A stretch of 64,000 nt of DNA from Neoceratodus forsteri (GCA_016271365.2 CM028129.1:1005529501-1005593500); one strand, 5' to 3'. Shown: positions 22,556-34,510, counted from the first letter of the stretch. Notes: a model not told the origin generated them from the letters alone. Numbers and translations are program-made.

Positions 22556-24600
22556 TTACCTTGAACACTGTGACCACCATGCCTCCCAGTCTATACCCTA
22601 CCCTGGAGTTTTTGCTCCCAATGTGCATAACCTTGCACTTTTTCACATTGAATCCCAGTTGCCAGATTCCGGATCATCTTTCTAACTTTACCAGGTCCTC
22701 CCACAGATCTCAGGCCCCCTTCTCTATGTTCCCTCAGAGCTTGATGTCATCTGTGAAGAGGAAGATTTTGCCTTTTATGCTGCCCCTTATGTAATTTATG
22801 AACACACTCAACAGCACCAGAATGAATACTGACCCTTTTAGAACCCTGCTGGTTACCCCTCTCATTCCTGAGTACTCCTCCCAACCACCAGCCTTTGTGA
22901 GCTCTATCCCAGTCAGTTTGCATCCCACCTCATCAACTTGTCCACTGTCATCAGGTTTTCCAACTTTTTGATAAATTTCCTGTGGGAGAACATGTCTAAG
23001 ACCTTGCTGAAGCCCCATATACAGTATGTCCACTGCCTGGCCCCTGTCAATCAACTTTGCAATCCAGTCAAATAAATTGATCAAGTTCATTTGGCATGAC
23101 TTCCCTTTCATGAACCAGTTTGCCAACTATCAGTATCAAGCTGACTAGCTGTAGTTCCCTGGTTCATCTCTTACCCTATTCTTGTGCAGGGGCAGTACAT
23201 CTGTGGTCCTCAATTTTTTTAGCACCACTCCTGTATCCAGGAAATTGTTGAGCAGGTCAGCCAGAGGGGATGCCAGACCTTCCACAAGTTCCCTCAGTAC
23301 TCTAAGGTGCATACAATCTGGCCCAAGAGATTTTTTTACCATCAGGGTCCTGATTCTTTGAAGACCTTGTCCACTGTAATTGCCACCTCACACATTTTCA
23401 CTCTCTTCCTCATTCCCATCTTTCACTGTGGGACTGGTCCATCTTTTTCCTTCATGAATACTGAGCAGAAGTAATCAGTCAATATTGTTGCCTTTCCTCT
23501 GTTGTCCTTCACCCACTCAGGCCTTTTTGTACAGCTTCACAATACCTTCCTTCATTGTCTGTTTTAATCAGATGTAAAGAAAGAAGATCTTATCACCATC
23601 CTTCACCCTCTCTGCTATCCTCAACTTGTTTCTGCCTTGGCCTTTCTTACCACTCTGTTGTTTTTAACTTTTCCAGGTAGTCTACCCTGTCCTTCTTTCT
23701 CTGGATTCTCCTAGCTCTTTTTTGCTTAATGTCTCCATCAATCTGTTCTGAAAACCAGAGTGGTCTCTTAGTCTTGTTTTTTTTTTCCCTTCTGTTAAGT
23801 GACTTCCTGGACCCCTTTCTGGATTATATACTATTTTTCTTTCGGTCCCATGGTTGCCTTGAACTGGGCCAGGAGCTCCTCCCTAAAATTATCCTTACTT
23901 TGGTGAAATCAGCCCTCTTGAAGACCAGTACATTTGTGTTTTTGTGTCCAGCACTCCTTTCACCATATCAATGTGAAACCACACTGACTGGTAATTGCTG
24001 CTTCCCTGGGGCTCAGCCATAATGATGCCTCTGAAATGGTTGCTGTTTGTTAGTACAAGCGCAAAATGGTGCAGTCCCAAAGTTAGCTCTGTCACTGCCT
24101 GGGTTAAACACCAGTCTTGGACCACATCCAGGACTGCTTGCATGTGGGATGCTCCCATCCACATCAGGCAAGTTAAAATCACCATATCCTTACATGCCAC
24201 TCTTTTGATCTCTTACCCCAGCTTCTGATCCATAGTTTCATCTTGATTTGGTGGCCAGTACACCACCCCACCCTTATTTTTCTTCCTGTCTCCATCTGAA
24301 TCTGCATCCAAATTGACTCTATGACCACTCCTCCCCATGTCTTCCTTAGTGGCCTTGATTCCCTCCTTGATATAAAACATCCCCCCTCTTCCTGCTCTAT
24401 CCTTCCTACAGAGGGTGAATCATGGAATAGAGAGACCCCAGCTATGATTTGGGGTTTCCCTGGTCATGACTACCATGAGGTCCTCAGATATCCTGGCCTT
24501 ATTCCCCAGGCTCCTGGCATCGATAGACACCACCCTCCATTGGTTTGATTCCATCTCTCTCTTTTTCTTTACTCACTTTAATTTATCGGAAGGGATGAAT
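22556..24600 (-). pseudogene. Old CR1 ORF2 (endonuclease to mid-RT), 3' end missing
   Basis: From 24560 downward the minus strand gives the CR1 endonuclease: VVYWPPNQDE (about 24270), then ILTCLMWMG, LDVVQDWCLTQ, LVLTN and the closing YQSVWFHID (about 24180-23970). Next is the KRK-rich linker (about 23720-23500). RT follows: LGPDCMHLRVLRELVEGLA (about 23320), KGKSCQMNLINLFDWIAK (about 23100), VFINYIRGSIKGKIFLFTDDIKL with a decayed F-TDD box (about 22760) and a trace of CEKV..YAHW (about 22650). It stops abruptly at 22556 against the tail of the L2. Many stops show it is old. Confidence 0.8.
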
Positions 24601-24739
24601 CTCTATATTCTGTATGACAGAAAATGCAGGGACAGGACATATACAGTGACACCTTCGCAGCAGAACCATTGAAAATATATGGATTAGTTACTAGTATGCT
24701 TCTATGGTTATTAAAAATGACTATGGTATTATGTTCCAC

Positions 24740-25000
24740 AAAGTCTGGTGTCATTAGTTATTGTTATAACAATGGGAAATTAATTGAATTATGATAGCTC
24801 TCTGCAATCCCTGTTCTATATGTATCGTTGTCTTTTTGTATACTGTCACTATAAGATGTGGATTTAAATGGAATGGTTGTGGGACAAAGTAAGCATCCCC
24901 TGACGAAGAGCACGTATGGTTGAAGTCATTAGGGTTAGTGTTTTTCATGAAGCAATAAAGCTGTTCACTGTGGTTAATTTGGCTATGTAAGCCTCTTTAT
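24740..25000 (+). other. Possible 3' end of a retroelement
   Basis: The phrase CCCCTGACGAAGAGCACG...GTTGAAGTC at 24897-24928, followed by GCAATAAAGCTG, resembles short 3'-terminal blocks that I associate with reverse-transcribed vertebrate repeats, possibly Penelope-like. There is no coding support, so this is a weak call. Confidence 0.25.
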
Positions 25001-25199
25001 TTTCTTGCTTGCTGACTGTGGTGTTTGTTTGTTTTATTACCACCCTCCAAGATGCCTGTTCTCCCCTACCCTCCCCCTTCCCTTTGTTCCCTTGCTACCT
25101 CTTCTGCCTTTCTGAACTTACACGTCCCCTGTCCCCCAATCTCATCTTTCTCTTGAGCTCCAGTTGGCCCCTTCCCTTCCCCTTCCCCTCACATTTTCT

Positions 25200-25550
25200 C
25201 CACTAAACCACCCTTTTCTAATCCGCCCCAACCTGGGGAAGACCCACCAGCCCCCTCCATGGGTAAACTTTGGGTTCTGAACCCCATAGTAGCCCCCCAC
25301 TCAGTTTAAATGCAAGTTCCCCTTGATATTTTCCCCAGGCCTGTCCCAAAGTATTCTGGTACCCCCTACCAAGGTGCAGCCTGTCTGGCGAGTACAGAGA
25401 TTTCTCATTCCAGACATCTCCCCAGTTCCCTATGGAGCTGAAAAACTTCTTACTGCACCATTCTCTGAGCCAGTTGTTGAAGTCAACTATCCTAAACTTC
25501 CCAGACGAACTGGCTCTTGGCACTGCCAGCACTTCTGAGAATGCTACCAA
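25200..25550 (-). pseudogene. CR1 ORF1 esterase, C-terminal piece
   Basis: The minus strand encodes FSEVLAVPRASSSGKFRIVD, then FNNWLREWC and DRLHLGRGYQ. The last is the SGNH block V motif (D-x-x-H), with catalytic Asp and His present. The upstream part of the same domain lies at 27571-27900, separated by an inserted + strand CR1. The joined order agrees with CR1 ORF1. Confidence 0.75.
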
Positions 25551-27570
25551 TTTCCAGAGAAGGTTCAGAGAGGGGCAACCAGATGATCCTGGGCCAGCAG
25601 GACGTGTTGTATGAGGTGGGGCTCAGGGAGCCCAACATATACTCTCTTGAGGAAAGACAGGAGAGGGGAGACATGATTAAGGCTTTCAGGAGCCTTAAGG
25701 GTATTATTTATTTATCTATTTTATTTATTTGAATTTTGGTAACTGGGTAAGACCACTGAGACAATTACAGTCCCTTTTTCAGGGTCGACCCAGGTAAGAT
25801 AACAAAACAAGTACAAAGCAATTACAGCAAATTCAGGAAGAGACAGATTACAGGAGCAACAGGAAGACATATATCAATTAACAGATCTAAGGACATACAG
25901 AGAAGTATGCTATGCCACATAACATTAGGCAAAAAGGAAAAATTATTATTTATACGTTAGTAAATATACAATGCATAACTATGTACAAGTGATGGCACCA
26001 TCAGCAAACACTGCCAGCAAACAGGTATATAGGTTGGGGGGGGGGAGTCAGATATCAGGTATAGAAGCTTAGGCAGTGAGAGAGGAAAATGAGATGGACT
26101 AGGGGAATGAAAAAAGAAAAAAAAGGGGTATATGGTTATCCAAGGCACCAAGAGGTGTTCAACCTGCAATCTCAGGGGTGAACAGTCAACAACCTGCAGT
26201 CTCAGGGGTGAACAGTCAACAACGGAAGCAAGTGCATTTTGCAGAGGTGGCAAGAAAGGTAAGTAGACTGGACTGTAACAAAGGAAGTGAGGTACAGGGC
26301 AGGACTGAGGGGGGCAGGGAGTTCCAGTCAGCTACAGCCGCAAAGGAGAAGGGCTTACGTGTGACAGCTAGCCACAGATTAGGTTTTAGGAGAAGAGGAA
26401 GGGAGGCTGATCTGAGGGCTTGAGGAGCTAATCTTCATCAAATAATCTCACTAAGGCAAGGGGGGGTGAATTTGCGGATAAGCTTGAGCATGAAGCTCAA
26501 GGTGGAGAGACTCAGTTTCAATTCATAAGGCAACCATCCCAACAAAGAGAGGACATCACATGGTGGAGGTGGGAGTTGACTCCTAGGGCAAACCTTTCCA
26601 CCCTATGGTATGCCTGTGCAAGGAGAGACATAGTAGATGTATTAGTAGAGAGCAATAAGGGAGCCCCATAAGTAAGATGGGGAAGATGCGACAAAGAGGT
26701 GATCTTGAGGCAAGAGGTAGATGTGAGGAAAGGGCTTATGTGATAGAGAAGACCCAGCTTCTGATTCAGAGTTTTAATTAGGGTGGAGACATGGGCAATA
26801 AGGGAGAGAGAGGAATCCGGGGTAATGCCCAGATAATTGAAGGTATTGACTGCCTCCAGAACATTCCCCATTGAGGGAAGTAGTATAGAGAGAGGAGGGG
26901 AGAGGGAGTGGGAGGTGGAAGGTGGAAGGTAGATGAGAGAAGAGCATACTTTTTGTCTTTTTTGTATTGAGGACAAGCTGATTACACCTGAACCAACCCT
27001 CAAGGTCTACAAAGCCACATGCAAGCTCCCTGTTTATCCGAGCAACATCAGGAGAAGAGCAGTAGATAATAGCATCATCTGCATAAAGATGCACAGCATC
27101 CCCTCCACAATTGTTGGGTAACTCATTGATGAAAAGTGAGAACAGTAAAGGGCCCAATATGGAGCCCTGTGGGACCCCATATGTTATGGGTCTGAATTCC
27201 GTGTTAACAGGGTGAGCATTGACGGACTCTTCAGCCTTAGTGGGAACAAGATCACTAGGGGCACAGCCTAAAGCTGGTGGGGGAAGATTTAGGAGGGAGG
27301 TGAGGTACTTTTTCACCAAGAGGGTGGTGGCTGAGTGGAATGAGCTGCTAGAGGGAGTGGTATCCCTAAAAACAGTGAACAGCTTCAAGAGGGGTTGCAA
27401 CAGGGTGAGGGGAAAAACTGTGGTTAGAAGGGGAAGGGGGAGGAGGAGGTAGAGAGAGAGAGGTCAAAATGGAAACTGTGAGGGAGCACTTCCCTTTGTA
27501 AATACATAGGAATTTGCACAGTCTAAGGCCTTCATCTGCTGGCATGTTCATATGTATGTTCATATGTTCA
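25551..27570 (+). mobile_element. 5'-truncated CR1 3' end, itself split by a LINE
   Basis: Part one, 25551-25701, encodes the CR1 tail region VQRGATR, the block NIYSLEERQERGDMIKAFRS and LK. Part two, 27245-27570, continues with GGRFRREVRYFFTKRVVAEW and VNSFKRGCNR, then the 3' UTR and TATGTTCA octamers at 27550-27570. The insertion between them (25702-27232) is flanked by AGCCTTAAGGG and AGCCTTAGTGGG. This CR1 in turn interrupts the esterase frame of a minus-strand CR1. Confidence 0.82.
25702..27232 (-). mobile_element. 5'-truncated LINE inserted in CR1, with target duplication
   Basis: Duplicated target AGCCTTA(A/G)(T)GGG at 25691-25701 and 27233-27244 frames it. The minus strand begins in RT: PVNTEFRPITYGVPQGSILG, then LLFSLFINELP, LYADDAIIYC with the catalytic Asp pair, and LNTKKTKSMLFSHL (27210-26840). 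The C-terminal part includes NTFNYLGITPDSSLSL and LTYGAPLL (26860-26640). The 3' UTR ends in TTACCAAAATTCAAATAAAT (25745-25702 in reverse). It carries no endonuclease, so it was truncated when it landed. The 3' tail resembles those at 2762 and 48812. Confidence 0.85.
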
Positions 27571-27900
27571 GTTCTGCCTCCCCCTTTATGGTCTGTCCAA
27601 GTACCTTGAAACTGTCCTGGACCACCCTACCTCACACCCTGCCAGGTCATTGGTACCATTGTGGGTAATTACATATGGTTTACATCATGCCCCCTCAGTA
27701 AAGGAGTGCACCATGATGATGATTCTTCAGCCATTATACCTGGGAGACACACCACTCTCCTTTTAGATAGATTCATCTTGCCCTGTGACCACCTGATCTT
27801 TCACTGTGAAATCCCTAACACAAGTACTCTGCTGTCCCCCTCCCCTTTTGTTCTCCAACCCTCCATTTCAATATAGAGAGTTGTGCACTCCTTCTCCCTT
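27571..27900 (-). pseudogene. CR1 ORF1 esterase, N-terminal piece
   Basis: The minus strand shows VITHNGTNDLAG (about 27665-27635), the SGNH block III motif, followed by VSRYLDRP up to the junction with the inserted + strand CR1. The remainder of the domain resumes at 25550. Several stops are present upstream. Confidence 0.6.
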
Positions 27901-28059
27901 GTTTCCCACCCCAGCTATGTTGTTCTTTTTCCTGTCTTTCTCCTCTATGTTCCTGTGTGTATTGAGGTCTGTTTCCCTGAGTCTCAGTTTCTTTTGGTAC
28001 TTGGTAGGATGTCAACAGAAGTGGGTGTTAGCCCATCTAGACTGTCGCCCACATCATGT

Positions 28060-28356
28060 GGTAATTGTTGACTAATACCCCAGATATTTATCCAGTTCGC
28101 TCTTAAATGTTTCAAACTTAAATATGTTGACCAAGTGTTGGGGTAACCGTTTCCACATTCTTGGCGCCCTTACAGTAAAGTAATTTCTTCTTTTGTTTGT
28201 GTGAATTCTATGTATCTCCAACTGCCTGTAGTGTGACATAAGAACAATGGGCCTTTCTTTAAATGTAAGGTTACAGGCAGAGACTTTCCATCTCTTCAAC
28301 CCCTGCCTCATGTGAGGTGCAGCCTTCCCTAGTTCCATTCCCCTCAACCACCACAA
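28060..28356 (-). mobile_element. LINE C-terminal fragment
   Basis: A 94-codon minus frame resembles LINE ORF2 C-termini: HRIHTNKRRNYFTVRAPRMW, then KRLPQHLV and FKSELDKYLGY. This matches the common 'FF..R.v..WN.LP..vv....ФkФ.LDk' pattern. It interrupts the CR1 ORF1 remnant. The family is not assigned. Confidence 0.6.
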
Positions 28357-28359
28357 TTT

Positions 28360-28913
28360 GGGGTTCAGCTTCTTCCCGCACCCCCTCTCTGTCCCCAGAG
28401 TTCAGTTCCTGCCTGACCTGAACACTCCCCCTTCCCTTCTCTGCTGCCTCATGTCCCACCCCCAAGCAGTCTCTGTACTATCCTTTGTTGAGCCCCTTTC
28501 AGTAGTCATACATTTGACCCCCCCACACCAAGTCACCCTTCTTAATCCTTTCCACCCTTTTTGACCCTACACATTCATCTCCACCCACCGGTCTTCAAGG
28601 CACAAATTTTTCTCCTCATCTCCCATCTGGATTATCTATTGTCTCTACTCCCTACCTCTTTATAGACCCTCATGCTCCCTGTCCTCCACCACCTCCTTTC
28701 ATCAGACCTAATACTACCATTCCCAGTGGCATCCTGCCCTCCATACTGATTCCCCTTTTATTTTCCATGCTTCCCTCTCCCTCTCCCTCCTCTTTCCTCT
28801 GAATATTAACCTGCTCCAGTGAACTAAGAACCTGGTAGCAATTTTGTACCAGTACATCTAGAGCTGTATGATACACAATCTCCCCTTCCCCTCTTTCCTC
28901 CCTCCAATCACAC
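28360..28913 (-). pseudogene. CR1 ORF1 middle region (probable)
   Basis: The minus strand reads a Glu/Gly/Arg-rich region with HTALDVLVQNCYQVLSSLEQ (about 28880-28810), similar in character to the spacer before the esterase in the CR1 ORF1 at 9300-10540. It lies in the right place upstream of 27571-27900 for the same outer CR1. Low complexity limits confidence. Confidence 0.4.
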
Positions 28914-31060
28914 ATAGAAATTGACAGCAGATAAGGACCGCAAGGCCCATCCAGTCTGCCCATTTCTTTTTCTACCTTATAAATGTGCCATCGGCCTTTG
29001 CTCTGTCAGTGGCCTATCTATTCATACTCATCTGTATTGCTCCCTTATGCCTATCCCATGCCTGTTTGAAGCCCTGCACTGTATTCATAGCCACCACTTC
29101 CTGAGGTAGGCCGTTCCATGCATCCACCATCCTTTCTGTGAAAAAGAATTTCCTCACATTCCCCCTTATTCGACCTCCTTCTAATCTCATGCTGTGTCCT
29201 CTTGTCCTGCTATTTTTCTTATATTGAAACATGTTAGACTCTTTCACCTTGTTAATGCCCTTAAGGTGTTTGAATGTCTCGATCATATTACCTCTCCTTT
29301 GCTCAAGGGTATACATATTGAGCTTCGTTAGTCTGTCCTCGTATGTCTTCTGATGCAGTCCCTGCACCATTTTGGTTGCCTTCTCTGGACTGCCTCAATT
29401 TGGTTAATGTCCTTGTGAAGGTGTGACCTCCAGTACTGCATGCAGTACTCCAGATGGAGCCTAACCAGTGTCTTGTAAAGAGGGATTATTACCTCCCTCT
29501 TATGACTTGTGATACCCCTACTAATACACCCTAACATCTCCCTAGCCTTACCTACTGCTTTAGAAGTCTGCTTGGATGATTTTAGGTCATCGGTGATGAT
29601 GATGCCCAAGTCTCTTTCTTCCTTTGTGACTGTCAGCAACTCCCCTCCCAGCCTATAGGTGGCTTCGGGGTTTCTCTTCCCTATGTGCATGATCTTGCAC
29701 TTCTTTGCATTATATCCCAATTGCCACTCTTCTGACCATTCTGCTAGTTTATCCAGATCTCTTCTCATTCTGCCCACCCCATCTGGATCATCTATTCTGT
29801 TGCAGATCTTGGTGTCATCTGCAAACAGACCAGCCTTACCCTCTAATCCATCTGCAATGTCAGTAATGAAGATATTGAAGAGGACTGGCCCCAGGACTGT
29901 TCCCTGAGGTACCCCACTTGTGACTTACATCTCTTCTGACTGTATACCATTTACCACTACTCTGTTTTCTGTCTGTCAACCAGTTTGCAACCCAGTTGAC
30001 CAACTTCTGACCCACCCCAAGCCTACCCAGCTTATTTATCAATCTTTTATGTGGAACAGTGTTGAAAGCTTTGATTAAGTCAAGGTAGGTGACATCAACT
30101 GCTCCCCCTTGGACCACTACTCTGGTTACCCAGTCAAAGAAATTTATGAGATTAGTTTGACAGGACCTTCCTTTTGTAAACCCATGCTGTCTTGGATCCT
30201 GCGCCCCTATGGATTCCAGGTGTTGCACTATCCTTTCCTTAAGGAGTGCCTCCATAATCTTGCCCACTACTGAGGTAAGACTGACTGGTCTGTAGTTCCT
30301 GCCTCCTCCCTGCTACCACTCTTGTGGAGCGGGATCACATGAGCCCTTCTCCAGTCTTCTGGGACCTCTCCTGTGCTCAGAGACTCACTAAACAGTTCTG
30401 CTAATGGCTCTGCTAATTCCACCTTAGCACCTTAAGTACCCTGGGATGTATGCCATCAGTCCCATTGCCTTGTCCACCCTGAGCTTAGCGAGTTCTTGTA
30501 GGACCCTTTCTTTTGTGAAGGGAGTTGTGCTCACCTCCCTCCCCCCTGTGTCCATGGTGCTGAGCTGTGGGCCCTGCCCTACCTTCTCTTCAGTAAATAC
30601 TAAGCAAAAGTATCTATTTAGGATAGATGCTTTTACAGGGTCCTCCTCCACACATGCCCCCTTTTCTCCTTTGAGCTTAGCAATACCCCCTCTGGACTTT
30701 CTACTTTCACTAATGTATCTATAGAAAATCTTGTCACCTTCTTTTACTGTTCGTGCTAGTGTTTCCTCAGTTTGGGACTTTGCCTGCCTTACTGCCTTCC
30801 CTGCTTCCCTTAAAGCAGTTTGGTATGCCTCCCTATCTTCATCCCGCTGTGTTCCCTTATATTTCCTCAATGCCACCCTTTTGGCTCTGACCTTTTCTGC
30901 TACTGTATTTGAGAACCAAAGTGGTTTCCTTCTTCTTTTGCACTTCCTTTTCTGTCTAACACAATGGGATGTTGCTTCAAGTATTGCATCCTTAATGCTT
31001 GCCCACTTTGCCTGTACCCCCTCACCTCCTCATCCTCCAGCCTGCCTCCCTTATCCTTTT
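28914..31060 (-). mobile_element. 5'-truncated CR1 with complete 3' end
   Basis: From about 31030 down: the linker QKRKCKRRRKPLWFSNTVAE and RVALRKYKGTQRDEDREAYQ; then thumb-like and RT motifs: RPVSLTSVVGKIMEALLKER, HGFTKGRSCQTNLINFFDWV, DVTYLDLIKAFNTVPHKRLI (about 30110), and a broken VPQG region near 29900. The C-terminus has KCKIMHIGKRNPEATYRLGG, HLEYCMQYW and TRGHSMRLEGGRIRGNVRKF. The 3' end reads CTGCTGTCAATTTCTATGTG. It belongs to the same subfamily as the + strand copy at 54608-56480, with very few protein differences. Stops at several places and no endonuclease make it inactive. Confidence 0.9.
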
Positions 31061-31384
31061 CTTCTCATGTCTCAGAGGTCACCATGATACTGGTGCCCTC
31101 TGAGCTTCTAACTTCTTATCAGACACAACCCTGTGCATCCCCAACATGTTGTTAGTTTCTCCACTGAGTAGTTGCACTTCCACCATCCTTGATACTAGTA
31201 TCCTGCACACAGTGCCATCACCAGTCTCCCAGAATGTGCCAAGGGTACCCTTCATCCCCTACAACTCAAAACCCTCCCTCTCTCTGCTTCCTGTCTGAAC
31301 ATTATCCTTACTAAGTACAGTAACCTGAACTGTGCTCTGAGACAACTTCTGGTATGCAGTTTTGGTCTGCCTCCTTGATAGTCC
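31061..31384. other. No recognisable gene
   Basis: Pyrimidine-rich non-coding DNA between the CR1 truncation point and a short tandem array. It may be a further piece of the older CR1, but I see no motif to prove it. Confidence 0.4.
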
Positions 31385-31525
31385 TCTGTAGGCCTACCCA
31401 GATTGGGTGTGGCAGCCTCTTCTCTTTGTATTGCCCATATAGACTTACCCCAGATAAGGTGTTACAGCCTCCTTCCTCTGTACTGCCTGTGTAGGCCTAC
31501 TCCAAATAGGGCGTATTTACTAATC
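31385..31525. repeat. Degenerate ~51-bp tandem repeat, about 2.7 copies
   Basis: The unit TAGGCCTACCC...GGTG...CAGCCTC...TCT...GTA-TGCC begins at about 31385, 31435 and 31487. The copies differ at roughly one base in five. The spacing suggests an old duplication in non-coding DNA. Confidence 0.6.
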
Positions 31526-32299
31526 TGTGTTTTTACTGGCTCCTTCTACTAGCCTCCCCTATGCAGTCTGCCCTGCTGCCTTCCCCTTGCTTTCCTGCTG
31601 TGGCCCTTCTCTTTTTAAGTAGCATCCCTTGCAGACATGTGGTTGGCCCTGCAGACACCATGCAGACATCATGAAGCCAGAAACCACACTCCTACTTCAT
31701 GGTACTCACGCTTCAGGGTTGCTCACATAAGAGGTCACTTGGTGCACCAGTAGGTTTAAGAAGATTACAGCCACCCTAGTGGCTGGCTATAATCATGAGA
31801 TCCAGGTGGACCACCAATGGTGCCCATTCCAGCTGCTGGATCTCCTGCCTTCAGCCACTCGAGGAAAATCCCAAGAAGAACTGGGCAGTGTCTCATGCAT
31901 AATAAGTCCCATATAAATGCCCTCCGTAAGAGCACCATACAAATATGTTAACCAACAGTAAGAAAACAATCCTTGTACGAACACATTTTCTTAAAGCTAA
32001 GTCCTATTTGGAAATTACATTGTATTTAAAGAGCTCCTTTCCTGGTCTTTGTAACATTGGCCCCCAAGAACCATACTGTGCCCCATTTTGGAAGGGAAGG
32101 GATTATAATTTGGCTCCATGGAGCTGAGTTGCTGATCCTGTTCTACTTTCTGATACTGTGTTTCTGCTTTCCAGTTTGAATCCCTTTGTATTTTTTTTTG
32201 GGGGGGGGGTCCATGCCCTCTTTCTTCTGTCAATATTTTCTTGCTTTTAGTGCTCAGGTAATGTGATTCCCTGCTCCTCTCTCCTCCTGCCTTTTACTT
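31526..32299. other. No recognisable gene
   Basis: Non-coding. A homopolymer T/G run lies at 32191-32210. Confidence 0.5.
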
Positions 32300-32671
32300 G
32301 TCTGTCATAGGTTGTGGGTTATAGCCCTGTACCAGGAACCTGGGGTAAAACTCAGTACTGACGTTAGTGCAACATGAAGGGGATGCTGTACTCTTGAGGT
32401 GCCACCTTTCAGATGAGATGTTAAACCAAGGTCCAGTCTGCCTGTTCTGGTGGTTGTTCAGGTGGATCTTAAAGATCCCATGGCACTTATTGAAAAGAAT
32501 AAGGGAATTTTCCTTGTGTCCTGGCCAAATTTCCCAATTCACTAGAAAAATGCCACCAACAGCCTAGTCTGATTCAGCTTTATCCCCCCTCCCACAGGGA
32601 TAAGGCTGAAAATAGGCACAATTGCCTAGCCATCCTTTCCCAGTCAATAAAAATTAAATGAATAAATAAGA
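32300..32671 (+). mobile_element. tRNA-derived SINE with a conserved vertebrate core
   Basis: The head has a degenerate box B (GGTTGTGGGTTATAGCCC). The body contains the blocks CAGATGAGATGTTAAACCAA at 32412-32431, then CCCATGGCACTTATTGAAAA at 32477-32496 and TTGTGTCCTGGCCAAATTTC at 32514-32533. I recognise this order from SINEs shared by fish and other vertebrates (V-SINE-like; exact name uncertain). The 3' end is AT-rich with TGAATAAATAAG. SINEs are short RNA polymerase III transcripts copied by LINE enzymes. Confidence 0.7.
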
Positions 32672-33964
32672 CACATTTCCCTTACCTACTTTACTACACA
32701 CTGCTCACCTTCATGAACTGGCTTCCCTAGCCTTCCCAGAGTCCTATGGATTTGCTTCCTCGCTTGCAAGCTCTAAGCTTTTAACTCATTTTTTGTTCTA
32801 CAGTCCTACACTTTTATTTGATTCAGGTCTCTGTACTAAATTCCCAACCTGCTGCAGCTGGGTTTATTTTGAAAACTCCAATCTGGATAAACAGGAATTG
32901 GGAATGGACTGTTTTGAGGTCTAGGCTGTGTTTCATTCAAGGTTCCAGATAAATCCTGGACAGAACTCTTTATATAATGTAGCTGTTCCATCCTACAAAC
33001 TCAATCCAGCACCACCTCCTGTTCCTCTTGGGCTTAATATAAGGCCTAGTTTGCGTGGGGCCTAGTGGTGGTGTCTTGCTCTGTATGGACTAGCTGTAGT
33101 TAGATTCATCATTGTGCCATAGTCCAAGTTGTAGCCCAAGCACTAGCCCACATTTGTCCTGTAAACTAAGTTGTAGCCATGCTGTCCAGCCTAAAAAGTA
33201 TTGTCCTGCTTGTTTACTGCTTGATTCTTGGGTTCTCCTGCCAACATGCCTGTGGCTCTGCCTAATCATGATGCATCCCTTTTCCTGTAGTGTGGCCAAG
33301 GCCCATATTGGCTAGGAATGGAACTCTAACCTTGCTGGGATTTATTTCAAACATAGAAAAGGAGCAGTGAAAGAGAACACACCTGACTCCCAAAGGTGCT
33401 GCTGTACAGTTATACCATAAAAACCATGCTGTTGGATAATTTACCCATAGATCAGGGTTCCTGAGGGAGGCCTCATTCTGATGTGAAATGTAAGGGTTGT
33501 TGCCTGGTGTTTCTAGCGCCACCTAAAATAAAATCAGTTCCCACTGAGTGTGGTTTATGCTGTATTCTTATTTCTTAAGGTTATTTTACCCATCCTGACT
33601 GAGCTCTGTGTCACCATTTGTAGGTTAGGGCTGCTTGCTGGCCAGATGCCAGATGTCTCAATCATACAGCAGCTGTGACCTCTCTTCCTGGGGACTCCAA
33701 GTAACTTGCACTAGCCAAGGGCAGGGCCTTTCCCCTCTAAGGGTGGAACCCTCCTTTGACATGAGGACTCCTTCAGTCATATCAGCTAAGCTCTTTGACA
33801 TCTTCAAGGTTGGTTATCCCATTAGAGAGAGGGAGTGAGGGTTATGCTAGTTCTCTATTTAAATTTCTGACCCAACTCTCTGCCACCAGTTCCATTCCAT
33901 ATTCCAAGCAGATACCAAAATTAGCACACTAACCTTTGCGTTGCTCACAAAATATAACTCACAT
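32672..33964. other. No recognisable gene
   Basis: Non-coding DNA with no repeats or motifs that I can identify. Open frames are short and lack similarity to known families. Confidence 0.5.
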
Positions 33965-34510
33965 TTCTACTGAGGGGTGCTACTGGTTTGTGGCATGTAA
34001 CAGACAAACAGTATCCAATGCACACACCTCACCCAACATGGCAGATCTGAGAAATTAAACATATAAACTGCCTGAATTGGCTTTTCTTACTTTAAACTCC
34101 ATGAAAAAGGGGTCCTCTTAGTTATCAGATTGGAATTACAATGTGAGCAAGCCAAACCACTAATCATCAAGGTGGGACTCCATGGTTTGGTTCTCAGTAC
34201 TGCTTTCCCTACTTCTCCAACTCTGAAATGCCTGCAGTGGGTACTCTTAAATAGAGTGCATTTTCAGAGTTGGGGTTAGAGCATGCTAGTTTTGGTAGTT
34301 GTTTAGAGTTGATGATTGGTGGTTTGGCTTGCTCACATTGGAATTCCAATCTGATAACTAAGAGGACCCCTTTTTCATGGAATTTAATAACAAAAGCCAT
34401 GGAAGGCAGTTTATAAGTTTAGTGCATCAGATTTGCCATATGGGGGGCGGGGGTTGTGCACTGGATCCTGTTTGTTTGTTATATTCCAAGCAGTACTCAA
34501 GCTGTCATTT
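33965..34510. mobile_element. ~0.5-kb foldback repeat
   Basis: The core arms 34100-34172 and 34308-34380 are near-perfect reverse complements (CCATGAAAAAGGGGTCCTCT against the same text reversed). Weaker pairing extends outward to about 33990 and 34490 and inward to about 34225 and 34255. The turn is near 34240. No coding sequence. It looks like a non-autonomous DNA element; end motifs and target duplication are not clear. Confidence 0.75.

Noticed and set aside
24897..24930. Hammerhead ribozyme at CCCCTGACGAAGAGCACG
   Set aside because: The catalytic core does not fit: the CUGANGA is partly present, but the required GAAA and helix pairing are not convincing.
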